60,449 nt of DNA from Desulfotomaculaceae bacterium (GCA_028702695.1 JAQVOH010000007.1:1253-61701), one strand, 5' to 3'. Positions 1 to 9,076 are shown, numbered from the stretch's first letter. Program-made: numbers and translations. Notes: generated from the letters alone by a model not told the origin.

Positions 1-10
1 AAAAATTAAA

Positions 11-113
11 GTCCCACGAAAGAGCAAACCTGGTGAAAGCCAGGGACGCAAAGCCACGGGTCTACGGTTGGGCTTTATGCCGACTATTGACAGCCGGGTT
101 GCCGAAAGGTAAG
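11..113 (+). promoter_or_regulatory. Cyclic di-GMP-I (GEMM) riboswitch aptamer
   Basis: The stretch carries the hallmark segments of the GEMM-I aptamer in order: GAGCAAACC, a GAAA tetraloop hairpin (TGGTGAAAGCCA), GGGACGCAAAGCC, and a second hairpin closed by the receptor-like GCCGGGTTGCCG. This family binds cyclic di-GMP and commonly controls motility, adhesion and surface-protein genes. Here it is followed at once by an intrinsic terminator and then by a decayed secreted-protein gene, so it may now regulate nothing intact. The promoter would lie before the window. Confidence 0.9.
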
Positions 114-122
114 TCACAAGAA

Positions 123-164
123 GTCCGCAGCATTCGGTCACACGGGATGCATGCGGGCTTTTTA
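123..164 (+). terminator. Intrinsic terminator of the c-di-GMP riboswitch
   Basis: GTCCGCAGCAT (123-133) pairs with ATGCATGCGGGC (147-158) with one bulged A, followed directly by TTTTT. It lies just past the aptamer and is the expected expression platform for transcriptional control. The direction of control (on or off) cannot be read from sequence alone. Confidence 0.75.
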
Positions 165-270
165 GTCTTGTTGCAGCGGCTGATTTTTAGATTGGCATTG
201 AAAGGAGGTTTCCCCTGAGTAAAAAAGGACAATTCCTTAAGAAGATTTAATTTGTACGAGGAGGCACAGG

Positions 271-702
271 ATGAGAGAAATTGTAAACAATCATTCAAGA
301 TTTTCTTACCCCCCTTCTTACCGCATTGGCCATGTATTTTCTAAGTATCGGTCTAATTGCTGAAGCAGGCGAACCAATTGGAGACCTTAGCGCTTTAGCT
401 GAAAAGGTATCCATTGTTCAGATGCCCTTCATTGCCAATGAGGGGCAAGTCAAAGACGAATGCGTAATGTTTTACGATTAATGACCAGCCCCTTCGGTAA
501 CAGCTCCACAGCCATCTACGATGAAAATACCGCGGGATCAGTCATAAGCATCCCGGTAATATAACCGAAACGTTTGCCTACGACAATAATTACTGTCACA
601 GTGCGAGATAATAATACAATGCACCGCTTATTTATAGGTCCTGCGATTTACGTGCATATTGCTGACGTGGCTCCAACAGGATATGAATACCCAGAAATGT
701 AG
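271..702 (+). pseudogene. Degraded secreted-protein gene downstream of riboswitch
   Basis: An ATG at 271 with a GAGGAGGCAC Shine-Dalgarno opens a frame that stops after 30 codons. From about 302 another frame reads FLTPLLTALAMYFLSIGLIA, a signal-peptide-like hydrophobic stretch, then VSIVQMPFIANEGQVKDE before a stop at 479-481. That last part resembles the N-terminal IENxGQ motif of secreted beta-propeller (SBBP-like) proteins, recalled from the family, not searched. Further fragments (for example AIYVHIADVAPTGYEYPEM, ending at 702) appear in other frames. I read this as a frameshifted and deleted remnant of the riboswitch's target gene. No intact product is possible. Confidence 0.45.
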
Positions 703-730
703 GTGCAATTTCAATCGCACCCACATTTCT
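693..730 (+). other. Inverted repeat in the decayed region
   Basis: AGAAATGT-A-GGTGC (693-706) pairs with GCACC-C-ACATTTCT (717-730). No T-run follows, so it is not a good intrinsic terminator. It covers the stop of the last remnant frame of the secreted-protein pseudogene. From 731 to 850 I see no gene. Confidence 0.35.
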
Positions 731-854
731 AGGCAGCACGGATGTTTTGATATTCCGGGTAGCTTCAGATTCAAAACGTATTACTATCAAAAATCAGGGA
801 AAGATAATTGCTTCTGGCCGGGCATTGCTATCAGCTGTTGCAGTGATACGACGC

Positions 855-883
855 TTGACTTGAGTCTTAGAACGTAGTATATT
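855..883 (+). promoter_or_regulatory. Sigma-A promoter for tRNA-Asn
   Basis: TTGACT (855-860) and TATATT (878-883) are separated by 17 bp and lie 34 bp before the tRNA-Asn gene. Confidence 0.65.
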
Positions 884-916
884 TATGTGCGTGGAAGATG
901 GATTTCATTTTTTCGT

Positions 917-991
917 TCCTCGATAGCTCAACGGTAGAGCAACCGGCTGTTAACCGGTAGGTTGTAGGTTCGAATCCTACTCGGGGAGCCA
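917..991 (+). tRNA. tRNA-Asn (GTT), CCA encoded
   Basis: A full cloverleaf is visible: acceptor TCCTCGA/TCGGGGA, anticodon stem ACCGG/CCGGT around loop CTGTTAA (anticodon GTT), T-loop GGTTCGAATCC, and an encoded CCA at 989-991. A terminator follows 15 bp later, so it is a single-gene unit. Confidence 0.97.
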
Positions 992-1005
992 TATAAAAAA
1001 CAAAA

Positions 1006-1030
1006 CCGTGCTAAAAGCACGTTTTTTTTT
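1006..1030 (+). terminator. Intrinsic terminator after tRNA-Asn
   Basis: CGTGC-TAAAA-GCACG hairpin followed by nine T residues. Confidence 0.85.
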
Positions 1031-1156
1031 ATCCTAACAAGCCGCGTATGACTGTCCACAGGTCACTTGCGGCTAATTTATTATCTTTCTTACGTTTAGG
1101 GTATAGCTAAAAGGTAAAAATATTTAAAAGGTATTCCAAAATGAGAGAATTTTGTT

Positions 1157-1187
1157 TATAATAAGACTAAAGTCAGTTAAGGTCAAA
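1157..1187 (+). promoter_or_regulatory. ctsR promoter -10 and CtsR operator
   Basis: A TATAAT -10 (1157-1162) has a weak -35 (TTCCAA, 1134-1139) 17 bp upstream. Immediately downstream, AGTCAGT-TAA-GGTCAAA (1171-1187) matches the known CtsR heptad direct repeat (RGTCAAA-NAN-RGTCAAA), perfectly in the second half and 5 of 7 in the first. CtsR bound here would block the start of the ctsR-mcsA-mcsB-clpC operon, that is, negative autoregulation relieved by heat or protein stress. Confidence 0.8.
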
Positions 1188-1218
1188 TGGAAGCCTGTTT
1201 TGGGGGTGGTTTCAGGGC

Positions 1219-1680
1219 ATGTCCAATATTTCCGATCTGATCGAGCAGTACCTCAAAAGCCTAATTTCAAATAGTCCTAGAGATTTTGTAGAGATTCAGA
1301 GGAGCCAGCTGGCCGTGCGTTTCAGTTGTGTTCCTTCCCAGATTAATTATGTTTTAACCACCCGGTTTTCAACCGGTCACGGTTACCTCGTAGAAAGCCG
1401 GCGGGGCGGTGGCGGGTATATCCGGATTGTGAAAATACCTCTGGACCAGAGGGCGGGGCTCATTCTGGATATTTCTGAATTAATCGGGGACGCCATTTCT
1501 CAGAATGATGCTGAGGGAATGCTTGGACGTCTCATCGAAGAAGAACTGATCTCACTGCGGGAGGCCCGGATAATGCAAGCGGCAGTTGGGCGCTACCCGC
1601 AGCTCGTGGAGGCGCAAACCCAGGAACACCTGCGCGCGGCAATACTAAAAACGATGATTACGGCGGTCTTACGGGATTAG
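1219..1680 (+). CDS. ctsR: Transcriptional repressor CtsR
   Basis: The 153-residue protein matches CtsR in length and content. It has an N-terminal winged-helix segment with the glycine-rich wing SRRGGGGYIRI (residues about 61-71) that reads the operator, and a C-terminal helical dimerization and McsB-contact domain. CtsR represses clp genes of class III heat shock in Firmicutes and is inactivated on heating or by arginine phosphorylation machinery. The ATG start follows GGGGTGG with a 9-base gap. It heads the operon, and its own operator lies 32 bp upstream. Identity is secure. Confidence 0.97.
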   Translation: MSNISDLIEQYLKSLISNSPRDFVEIQRSQLAVRFSCVPSQINYVLTTRFSTGHGYLVESRRGGGGYIRIVKIPLDQRAGLILDISELIGDAISQNDAEGMLGRLIEEELISLREARIMQAAVGRYPQLVEAQTQEHLRAAILKTMITAVLRD

Positions 1681-1706
1681 TACCTGTAATAAGGAGGTTT
1701 TTGACT

Positions 1707-2231
1707 ATGTTGTGCGAGCGCTGCGGACAGCGACCGGCAACGGTTCATATCACCGAAATTACCAACGGGAGCAAGAAAGAAACCCATATCTGCCAGGCCT
1801 GTGCCGGAGAAATCCAACCCCAGGGATTTGGTTTTGTCCCTCAACTGAACCTGAACAATTTTTTAGCCGGTTTTTTACATGAACTGGGTGGGGCAGGCAG
1901 CAGCCAGGCGGTGGACACAGGCGAAAAGTGCGAGCAATGCGGTATGGCTGAAGGACAGTTTGTTAAACTGGGCTTAATGGGTTGCGACAGCTGTTACTCC
2001 CATTTTGAAGAGAGGCTCCTGCCGCTCTTACGTAGGATTCACGGCAATATCCGGCATACCGGCAAGGTGCCGGAACGTACCGGAGGACGCGCCAAGGTAT
2101 TAAAAGCTATTGAAAGCCTCAAAGGGCAGTTGCAGGAGGTTATCAGCCGTGAGGAATTTGAGCAGGCGGCCGATCTCCGAGACACCATCCGGCAGTTGGA
2201 AAAGAACCTTGACGAGGGGAGTGAGGGTTGA
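1707..2231 (+). CDS. mcsA: McsA, zinc-binding activator of arginine kinase McsB
   Basis: A protein of about 174 residues with paired CxxC motifs (CERC, CQAC, CEQC, CDSC) that form the zinc-binding fold, and a C-terminal UVR-type helical hairpin (EEFEQAADLRDTIRQLEKNL). McsA stimulates the McsB protein arginine kinase and ties it to CtsR and ClpC. I chose ATG 1707, nine bases after AAGGAGG; a TTG at 1701 would sit only three bases from it. Its stop overlaps the mcsB start, which suggests coupled translation. Confidence 0.95.
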   Translation: MLCERCGQRPATVHITEITNGSKKETHICQACAGEIQPQGFGFVPQLNLNNFLAGFLHELGGAGSSQAVDTGEKCEQCGMAEGQFVKLGLMGCDSCYSHFEERLLPLLRRIHGNIRHTGKVPERTGGRAKVLKAIESLKGQLQEVISREEFEQAADLRDTIRQLEKNLDEGSEG

Positions 2232-3301
2232 TGCCGATCAGGGAAACAATAGATAACGCCCATAGCGGCTGGATGGACGCAGAGGGACAGGGGTCAAACA
2301 TCGTAATTAGCAGCCGGGTTAGGATCGCCCGGAATCTTGCCGGTATACCCTTTCCTCATCTACTCGACCAGACAAGGGCAGAGGAGGTTGTTCAAGCGGT
2401 CAGGCTGGCTATTGTCAACAATGAGGCCAAGAACCTCCTCGGCCCCCTTGAATTAAGCATATTGGGCGAATTATCCCCGGTGGAAAGGCAAATACTAGTA
2501 GATAAGCACTTAATCAGCCCGGAATTTATCAACAATTACCAATCCAAGGCTATTGTCCTGCGTGACGATGAAGTAGTCAGCATTATGGTCAATGAAGAAG
2601 ATCACCTGCGCATCCAGTGCCTCCTGCCGGGCCTGCAGCTTAAAGAAGCCTGGGAAATCATCGACAACATCGACGATGGTTTGGAGAAAACACTTGATTA
2701 TGCTTTTTCGGAAAAATTGGGCTATCTGACCACCTGCCCTACCAACGTCGGTACCGGGATGAGGGCTTCGATCATGCTGCATCTGCCGGGCCTCATACTT
2801 ACCAAGCAGCTGGGCGTGGTACTTAGCGCCATCAGCAAGCTGGGACTTACCGTGCGGGGACTTTATGGTGAGGGAACAGAAGCTCAGGGGAACCTGTTTC
2901 AGGTTTCCAACCAGATTACTTTGGGCCAGTCGGAAGAAGAAATCTGCAACAACCTGCTGGTCAGCACCCGGCATATCCTGTCCCAGGAGCAGGCCGCCCG
3001 CAGCTTGTTATACCAACAGCGCCGGGAGGCTGTCGAGGACCGCGTTTACCGCGCCTACGGAACCTTGAGGTGCGCCAGGCTCCTTACATCGGAAGAAGCT
3101 ATGCGGCTGATTTCCGACCTGCGTCTAGGTGTGGACTTGAATATTATTGCAGGGATCAAACCCAGCCAATTAAACGAGCTCATGATCAAAATAAGACCAG
3201 CTTTTTTATACAAGCTTAACGGGAAAGAGCTGCCAGCCTCGCAAAGGTATGCCTTCAGGGCGGCGCTGGTTCGTAAGGAATTCGAGGATTTACCACAGTG
3301 A
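2231..3301 (+). CDS. mcsB: Protein arginine kinase McsB
   Basis: The 356-residue protein belongs to the phosphagen (guanido) kinase family. Landmarks are SSRVRIARN near the N-terminus, the NEEDHLRIQ loop, and RASIMLHLPGL in the C-terminal half. McsB phosphorylates arginines on CtsR and on damaged proteins, marking them for ClpC-ClpP degradation. The start ATG overlaps the mcsA stop in a TGATG arrangement; a TTG one codon earlier is possible. clpC follows after about 20 bp, which places tagger and degrader in one transcript. Confidence 0.96.
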   Translation: MPIRETIDNAHSGWMDAEGQGSNIVISSRVRIARNLAGIPFPHLLDQTRAEEVVQAVRLAIVNNEAKNLLGPLELSILGELSPVERQILVDKHLISPEFINNYQSKAIVLRDDEVVSIMVNEEDHLRIQCLLPGLQLKEAWEIIDNIDDGLEKTLDYAFSEKLGYLTTCPTNVGTGMRASIMLHLPGLILTKQLGVVLSAISKLGLTVRGLYGEGTEAQGNLFQVSNQITLGQSEEEICNNLLVSTRHILSQEQAARSLLYQQRREAVEDRVYRAYGTLRCARLLTSEEAMRLISDLRLGVDLNIIAGIKPSQLNELMIKIRPAFLYKLNGKELPASQRYAFRAALVRKEFEDLPQ

Positions 3302-3322
3302 AGTGATTTGGGAGGTGTCTAT

Positions 3323-5767
3323 ATGAAAGAGAGATTCACCGAGCGGGCAAACAAAGTATTAATTTTAGCCAAGGAAGAAGCTAAAAGAACCGGCTATCCC
3401 TACGTTGGCACAGAACATCTGCTGCTTGGCCTGATCCTGGAGGGTGAGAGTATGGCTGCCAAGGTTCTCGGGGCTGTCGGCCTAGACCCGGAACGGGTAC
3501 GGGCTGCAGTTAGCCAGATGGTTGAGCTTGCCCAGGAAGCACCTCCGACTGAGCCAATTATGACGTCCAAGGCAAAAAAAGTGCTGGAGCTTTCTATTGA
3601 TGAGGCGCACCGGATGGGCCACAGCTATGTTGGGCCGGAGCACCTGCTGCTGGGGTTGATTCGTGAAGGAGAAGGTGTAGCCGCCCAAATTTTAGGCGCC
3701 TACGGGGTCGATTACCGCAAGGTTAGGGCCGCCCTAGCTCACCTCCAGGGCGGGCAGGTTCCTGATGAGGGGCAAACTACCGGTAATGGCAGGAGCAGCG
3801 CCACACCCACCCTGGACCAATTCGGCAGGGACCTGACCGTTATGGCCAAAGAGGACAAACTTGATCCGGTCGTAGGCCGTGAAAAGGAAATTGAGAGAGT
3901 TATTCAGGTTTTAAGCAGGCGCAGCAAAAACAACCCGGTTCTGATCGGTGAGCCGGGTGTCGGCAAGACCGCCATTGCAGAGGGGCTGGCCCAGAGCATT
4001 ACAGCAGGCAATGTTCCGGAGACGCTGGCTAGCAAGAGAGTGGTTACTCTTGATATGGGGACACTGGTGGCAGGCACCAAGTACCGCGGAGAGTTTGAAG
4101 AGCGTCTTAAAAAAATAATCGAGGAAATCCGTCAAGACGGCAATATCATCATGTTTATAGATGAGCTCCATACGCTGGTCGGTGCGGGCGCAGCGGAAGG
4201 GGCCATCGACGCCGCCAACATTCTAAAACCAGCTCTGGCCAGAGGAGAGCTGCAGTGCATCGGCGCTACTACTATGGACGAGTACCGCAAGCATATAGAA
4301 AAAGACGCGGCTCTCGAGCGCCGCTTCCAGCCCATTAACGTGGCAGAGCCCTCGGTAGATGAGACCATCCAGATCCTGAGGGGGCTCAGGGACAGGTACG
4401 AGGCACACCACCGGGTGAGATATACAGACACAGCCTTAGAGGCGGCTGCGAAGTTATCCAGCCGTTATATCCCTGACCGCTTCCTCCCTGATAAGGCCAT
4501 TGACCTTTTGGATGAGGCTGGTTCGCGGGTCAGGTTGCAGGCTTTTGTGGCCCCGCCAGAATTAAAGGATATGGAAAAAAGGTTGGAGGTTCTGCAGAAG
4601 GAAAAAGAAGCTGCGGTTAACAGCCAGGAATTTGAGGAAGCCGCCGAATTGCGCGACCAGGAGCAAAAGCTGCGGTCCTCCCTGAAAGGCCTTAGGGAAT
4701 CCTGGAAACAGCAGAAGGGTGGCGTTGACCTCGTTGTAGATGAGGAAGATATTGCCCATATCACCTCCAGTTGGACCGGTGTCCCGGTTAATAAGATTGA
4801 AGAGGCAGAGTCCGAGAGGTTGATGAAAATGGAAGAAGTCCTGCACCAGCGGGTAGTGGGGCAGGACGAAGCGATTCGTGCCATATCACGGGCTGTACGT
4901 CGCGCCCGTGCCGGTTTGAAGGATCCCAAACGACCCATCGGTTCCTTCATTTTTCTCGGGCCGACCGGTGTCGGCAAGACCGAGTTGGCCAAGGCCGTGG
5001 CCGAAGTATTGTTTGGCAGCGAGGATGCCATGGTCAGGCTTGATATGTCCGAGTATATGGAGAAATTCTCCGTATCCCGTCTGGTAGGGGCGCCCCCCGG
5101 CTACGTGGGCTACGAAGAGGCTGGACAGCTTACCGAGGCAATCAGGCGGCGCCCCTACAGGGTCGTGTTGCTGGATGAAATCGAAAAGGCCCACCCCGAT
5201 GTGTTTAATATCCTTTTGCAGGTAATGGAGGATGGCAGGCTCACCGATGCCAGAGGCCGTACCATCGATTTTCGCAACACGGTGATTATCATGACCTCCA
5301 ACGTGGGGGTGCAGACCATTAGGCGGGAAGCGACGATGGGTTTCCGGACCGGTAAGGCTGCGGAAGACAACTATGAGAGCATGAAAAACAAAGTTAACGA
5401 GGAACTGCGGCGGACCTTCAGGCCAGAGTTCCTCAACAGGATTGATGAGATCATTGTGTTCCACGCTCTCTCGCAGGAGCATATCCGGGAGATTGTCAAT
5501 CTGATGCTGAAAGAAGTTGCAGCCAGGATGAAGGAAAACGATATCGATATCGAAGTCACTGAACCCGTCAAGGACCTGCTTGCCAAAGAGGGGTACGATG
5601 AAAATTACGGGGCCAGGCCACTGCGTCGCGCCATCCTGCGCCTGATTGAGGACCGGCTCTCAGAAGAACTGCTTACGGGAACTTTCAAGCGTGGAGACCG
5701 GGTGCTGCTTGATATGGAAGGAGAAAGCCTTTCCATCAAGAAGGTTTTACCTGAACCAGGTGTATAA
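3323..5767 (+). CDS. clpC: ATP-dependent Clp protease ATPase subunit ClpC
   Basis: An 814-residue AAA+ unfoldase. Two Clp-N repeats span about residues 1-140, the first Walker A (GEPGVGKT) is at about 209, a coiled middle domain with the UVR motif [17 protein letters not shown] is near 431, and the second Walker A (GPTGVGKTE) is near 546. It unfolds substrates, including arginine-phosphorylated ones, for ClpP. ATG 3323 is chosen because GGAGGTG lies six bases upstream; a TTG at 3308 lacks a site. It is the last gene of the CtsR operon; I see no clear terminator after it. Confidence 0.97.
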   Translation: MKERFTERANKVLILAKEEAKRTGYPYVGTEHLLLGLILEGESMAAKVLGAVGLDPERVRAAVSQMVELAQEAPPTEPIMTSKAKKVLELSIDEAHRMGHSYVGPEHLLLGLIREGEGVAAQILGAYGVDYRKVRAALAHLQGGQVPDEGQTTGNGRSSATPTLDQFGRDLTVMAKEDKLDPVVGREKEIERVIQVLSRRSKNNPVLIGEPGVGKTAIAEGLAQSITAGNVPETLASKRVVTLDMGTLVAGTKYRGEFEERLKKIIEEIRQDGNIIMFIDELHTLVGAGAAEGAIDAANILKPALARGELQCIGATTMDEYRKHIEKDAALERRFQPINVAEPSVDETIQILRGLRDRYEAHHRVRYTDTALEAAAKLSSRYIPDRFLPDKAIDLLDEAGSRVRLQAFVAPPELKDMEKRLEVLQKEKEAAVNSQEFEEAAELRDQEQKLRSSLKGLRESWKQQKGGVDLVVDEEDIAHITSSWTGVPVNKIEEAESERLMKMEEVLHQRVVGQDEAIRAISRAVRRARAGLKDPKRPIGSFIFLGPTGVGKTELAKAVAEVLFGSEDAMVRLDMSEYMEKFSVSRLVGAPPGYVGYEEAGQLTEAIRRRPYRVVLLDEIEKAHPDVFNILLQVMEDGRLTDARGRTIDFRNTVIIMTSNVGVQTIRREATMGFRTGKAAEDNYESMKNKVNEELRRTFRPEFLNRIDEIIVFHALSQEHIREIVNLMLKEVAARMKENDIDIEVTEPVKDLLAKEGYDENYGARPLRRAILRLIEDRLSEELLTGTFKRGDRVLLDMEGESLSIKKVLPEPGV

Positions 5768-5858
5768 GTTAGCCTGAGCCGGAATACCAACGAACTACGG
5801 CTTACGACCATCGCGCCAAGTTTTCAGACACTGCTGAAATTCAAGGAGGAAAGGCAAC

Positions 5859-6290
5859 GTGGAAAAACCCGCCCTTGGAATGCCAATCATTATTGTAACC
5901 ATCTTCCTGTTCATGACCGGCTACGTTTACTTTGTTGCTAGTACCACCACCAAGCCGGAAGCGCCGTCGGCGCCCCCCATTACCAACATACAGACACCTG
6001 CTGCGTCAGTCCCGGGTCAAGAACCGGTCACAGGTGAAGCAACCGGTTTATCGCAGCCCGCCATGCCTGCGGATAAGGAGGTTAAAAGCTGGACAGGACG
6101 GTTTGCCGGGTGCGTTGACAACAACCTGATGGTTATTTATGTTGGTGACGAGGCTAAGATGTTCCTTTCCCCTCCAGAACTTGCCGGGGCAGGCCTGGTT
6201 AAGGGAGACAATGTTTCCTTTGCTTTTTACTATGATAAAAACGGACAGCCTGTACTTTCCACTATTAGGAAACTTGTCTCATCAGAATGA
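5859..6290 (+). CDS. Membrane-anchored hypothetical protein
   Basis: A 143-residue protein I do not recognise. Residues about 7-25 (MPIIIVTIFLFMTGYVYFVA) form one hydrophobic anchor, residues 27-70 are rich in Pro, Thr and Ala like a linker, and the C-terminal 70 residues (from GRFAGCVDNNLMVIYVGDE) look like a small beta domain outside the membrane. The GTG start has AAGGAGGAAAGG upstream. It sits between clpC and radA with about 90 bp before it and 165 bp after, so it may be a separate unit. Function unknown. Confidence 0.7.
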   Translation: MEKPALGMPIIIVTIFLFMTGYVYFVASTTTKPEAPSAPPITNIQTPAASVPGQEPVTGEATGLSQPAMPADKEVKSWTGRFAGCVDNNLMVIYVGDEAKMFLSPPELAGAGLVKGDNVSFAFYYDKNGQPVLSTIRKLVSSE

Positions 6291-6324
6291 GATAGTAAAT
6301 AATACCAGTCGCATCAGCGGTTGT

Positions 6325-6374
6325 GTATGAGACAGGTGAGACGGTGCGACAGAAAACCGTCCCCTGCCCCATAC
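6325..6374. repeat. Degenerate palindromic repeat, GAACCGTCCCC family
   Basis: The core AGAAAACCGTCCCC is flanked by GTATGAGACAGG on the left and CCTGCCCCATAC on the right, which pair with two mismatches. It is a diverged copy of the family described in the findings. Confidence 0.5.
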
Positions 6375-6393
6375 ATGACAGCTTTAATGCCCC

Positions 6394-6422
6394 TTGTAGG
6401 ATATTCCTGGTAATGTTATAAT
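6394..6422 (+). promoter_or_regulatory. Possible radA promoter
   Basis: TATAAT (6417-6422) is 17 bp from TTGTAG (6394-6399). The -10 is perfect and the -35 is weak. It is 34 bp before the radA start. Confidence 0.5.
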
Positions 6423-6455
6423 TTAGAAACAATCTAAAGATGGGGTTTTCTGTCA

Positions 6456-7808
6456 ATGCGTGTAAAGTCTAAATTCTGCTGTCAGGAATGCGGGCAGCAG
6501 TCGACTCGCTGGCTAGGCCGCTGTCCAGGCTGTGGAGCCTGGAACAGTTTAGTGGAAGAGCTGGATCAGCCCAAAACTGTTAGCCCTGCAGCAGTCAATG
6601 GATTGCTTAAACCATGTCCCGTCACCGAAGTGCCCACCCAGGAAGAGGAACGCTTCCCCACCGAAATGGCCGAAATGGACAGGGTTTTGGGTGGAGGACT
6701 GGTGCCGGGTTCCCTGGTTTTAGTGGGGGGTGACCCCGGCATAGGCAAGTCCACCCTGATGCTGCAGGTTGCTCATCTGCTCAGCTGCAGGATGCCGGTA
6801 CTGTACATATCAGGAGAAGAGTCAGCCCGTCAAGTGCGTCTCAGAGCTGAGCGCCTGGGGGCGCTGTCGCCTAGCCTGCTGTTGGCCTGTGAAACGGATA
6901 TCGATCAGGTCGAGAAGCACCTCCGGCACATCGCTCCTCCGGTGGCGGTAGTGGATTCCATTCAAACCATGTTCAAGTCAGATCTTGCTTCTGCTCCCGG
7001 CAGTGTCGGCCAGGTGCGCGAATGCGCCGCCCAACTGATGAGACTGGCCAAGACGACAGGGATATCGATATTTTTAGTCGGACACGTGACCAAAGAAGGG
7101 ATGCTGGCCGGCCCCAGGGTGCTGGAGCACATGGTGGACACGGTGCTTTACCTGGAAGGGGAACGGCACCAGTTTTTCCGTATCTTGCGCGGTGTCAAAA
7201 ACCGGTTTGGCTCAACTAACGAAATCGGCATATTTGAAATGAGCGACAGAGGCCTGGTTGAGGTAGCCAGCCCTTCCGCCATATTCCTGACCAAACGCCC
7301 CAAGGGGGACGTTGCCGGGACCGCAGTGGTGGCGGCTCTTGAAGGGACCAGGCCGCTCCTGGTGGAAATACAGGCGCTGGTCTGCCCGACGAGCTATGGT
7401 AATCCCCGCCGCATGACAGCCGGTGTGGACTACAACCGGGTGGCCCTGATCACCGCCGTGCTTGAAAAAAGGATGGGTTTCAACCTGGGGAACCAGGATA
7501 TCTATGTCAATGCTGTGGGCGGCGTAAGGTTGGACGAGCCTGCGGCAGATTTGGCGGTGGCCTGTGCGCTGGCCTCGAGCTTCAGGGACATCCCGGTAGA
7601 TCCCGGTATGGCATTTGCCGGTGAAATCGGTTTGACCGGAGAACTGCGCCCCGTTACAGGTGTAGAGAAAAGGATCAGAGAGTCGTTTAAAATGGGTTTT
7701 AGCCGCTTTCTGATGTCCAGCAACGGCGCCGCCCTGCCCGGGGACGATGACGGCTTACTCAGAGCGGATACACTGGCCGGGGCGCTGGAATTGGCTTTAT
7801 TGGCGTGA
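6456..7808 (+). CDS. radA: DNA repair protein RadA/Sms
   Basis: A 450-residue hexameric helicase-like protein that aids branch migration in recombination. An N-terminal zinc finger has CxxC pairs at Cys9/12 and Cys23/26, the Walker A GGDPGIGKS is at about 91, the RadA-specific KNRFGS motif is near 248, and a Lon-like C-terminal domain follows. Length and motif order are standard. The start ATG has GATGGGG ten bases upstream. disA begins eight bases after the stop, the classic radA-disA pair, consistent with RadA's known restraint of DisA activity. Confidence 0.97.
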   Translation: MRVKSKFCCQECGQQSTRWLGRCPGCGAWNSLVEELDQPKTVSPAAVNGLLKPCPVTEVPTQEEERFPTEMAEMDRVLGGGLVPGSLVLVGGDPGIGKSTLMLQVAHLLSCRMPVLYISGEESARQVRLRAERLGALSPSLLLACETDIDQVEKHLRHIAPPVAVVDSIQTMFKSDLASAPGSVGQVRECAAQLMRLAKTTGISIFLVGHVTKEGMLAGPRVLEHMVDTVLYLEGERHQFFRILRGVKNRFGSTNEIGIFEMSDRGLVEVASPSAIFLTKRPKGDVAGTAVVAALEGTRPLLVEIQALVCPTSYGNPRRMTAGVDYNRVALITAVLEKRMGFNLGNQDIYVNAVGGVRLDEPAADLAVACALASSFRDIPVDPGMAFAGEIGLTGELRPVTGVEKRIRESFKMGFSRFLMSSNGAALPGDDDGLLRADTLAGALELALLA

Positions 7809-7816
7809 GGTGAACC

Positions 7817-8893
7817 ATGAAGGAAGAAAAAGCGGAAGACAAGCTATTAAGAGTACTACGTTCGGTAGCTCCGGGCAGACCTTTGCGGGATGGACTGGAG
7901 AATGTCCTGCGGGCAAAAAACGGAGGGCTAATTGTCCTGGGCGAAAACCCGGAGGTTATGGAAATCACTGAAGGCGGTTTTGAGATTAATGCCAACTTCA
8001 GTCCTTCAAACCTATATGAATTGGCTAAAATGGACGGCGCGATCATCCTCAGCAAGGATGCTAAAAAGATTCTGGCAGCCAATACCCAGCTGGTACCCAG
8101 TCAAAACATTCCATCCAGCGAGACGGGCATCCGCCACCGCACAGCTGAGCGGGTAGCCAGGCAGACTGGGACCTTGGTTATTGCCATATCCCAGCGACGC
8201 GGTGTAATTACTATCTATAAAGGTACTCTTAAATACGTTCTGCGAGACCTTGGAGTCATCCTGACCAAGGCCAACCAGGCTATCCAGACCCTTGAAAAAT
8301 ACCGCTCGGTACTGGATAAGTTTCTGGTGGGCTTAAGCGTTATGGAGTTTCAGGAGTCAGCCACTCTCTTTGACGTGGCTAAGGTCATTCAGCGGGTGGA
8401 AATGGTCTTAAGAGTGGTCAAGGAAATTGACCGGTATACCAGCGAGTTGGGGGTGGAAGGCCGGCTGATTACCATGCAGATGGAGGAGTTGGTATCCAAT
8501 GTCGAGGAAGAGGGCCTGCTAGTCATTCAGGACTATGCTACCACCCTGGTCGATAAGGCGCCAGCTGCTATCCTGGGCGTAATTGGCAGCTGGCCTGCCG
8601 AGGATTTCCTGGACCTGTCCTTGATTGCCAGAGCCCTGGGCTACCCCGGCAGCGCCAGTATCCTGGACCAACATGTGGTGCCGCGGGGCTACCGCATTTT
8701 ACAGAAGATACCACGACTGCCCCTGCCTGTTATTGACAACCTTGTTAAGACCTTCGGGGCATTAAATAAAACACTTGCAGCCACTATTGAGGAATTGGAC
8801 GAGGTAGAGGGCATAGGGGAGGTCCGTGCCCGCTCCATCAAGGAAGGTTTAAGCCGCTACCGCGACATGCTGCTGCAGGATAGACACAGTTAA
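7817..8893 (+). CDS. disA: DNA integrity scanning diadenylate cyclase DisA
   Basis: A 358-residue protein with an N-terminal DAC domain that makes cyclic di-AMP from two ATP. The catalytic DGA is at residues 73-75 and RHRTA at 106-110. A helical spine follows, then a C-terminal helix-hairpin-helix DNA-binding domain (LDEVEGIGEVRARSI). DisA octamers scan DNA and stop synthesis at branched structures, linking genome integrity to sporulation in relatives. It follows radA in one operon with GTGAGGTG before the ATG. A strong hairpin lies 45 bp after the stop. Confidence 0.97.
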   Translation: MKEEKAEDKLLRVLRSVAPGRPLRDGLENVLRAKNGGLIVLGENPEVMEITEGGFEINANFSPSNLYELAKMDGAIILSKDAKKILAANTQLVPSQNIPSSETGIRHRTAERVARQTGTLVIAISQRRGVITIYKGTLKYVLRDLGVILTKANQAIQTLEKYRSVLDKFLVGLSVMEFQESATLFDVAKVIQRVEMVLRVVKEIDRYTSELGVEGRLITMQMEELVSNVEEEGLLVIQDYATTLVDKAPAAILGVIGSWPAEDFLDLSLIARALGYPGSASILDQHVVPRGYRILQKIPRLPLPVIDNLVKTFGALNKTLAATIEELDEVEGIGEVRARSIKEGLSRYRDMLLQDRHS

Positions 8894-8937
8894 ACCATAT
8901 GACCTTAAGCACTTGCCAAAATAAATATAAAACGGGT

Positions 8938-8973
8938 ATTACAAAGGCGTGGCTGATACCACGCCTTTGTAAT
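8938..8973. terminator. 15-bp hairpin between disA and carD
   Basis: ATTACAAAGGCGTGG and CCACGCCTTTGTAAT form a perfect 15-bp stem around a 6-base loop. The right side lacks a good T-run (TGGTATAAAA), so it is a probable rather than textbook terminator of radA-disA. Confidence 0.6.
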
Positions 8974-9008
8974 TGGTATAAAATGATAAATATATTCCTA
9001 AAATTATG

Positions 9009-9037
9009 TTGACACTATCTTAAGGCTATGCTAAAAT
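9009..9037 (+). promoter_or_regulatory. carD promoter P1 (upstream)
   Basis: TTGACA (9009-9014), 17 bp, TAAAAT (9032-9037): a near-consensus sigma-A promoter. Confidence 0.8.
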
Positions 9038-9047
9038 TATAGTTTAT

Positions 9048-9076
9048 TTGACAGAGGATGCCTTTTGTGCTATACT
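9048..9076 (+). promoter_or_regulatory. carD promoter P2 (proximal)
   Basis: TTGACA (9048-9053), 17 bp, TATACT (9071-9076). It lies 39 bp downstream of P1, so the two may act in tandem. Confidence 0.85.

Noticed and set aside
659-877. Plus-strand frame of 72 codons in the decayed region
   Set aside because: Composition and sequence look random, there is no ribosome-binding site, and it crosses the inverted repeat and pseudogene remnants.
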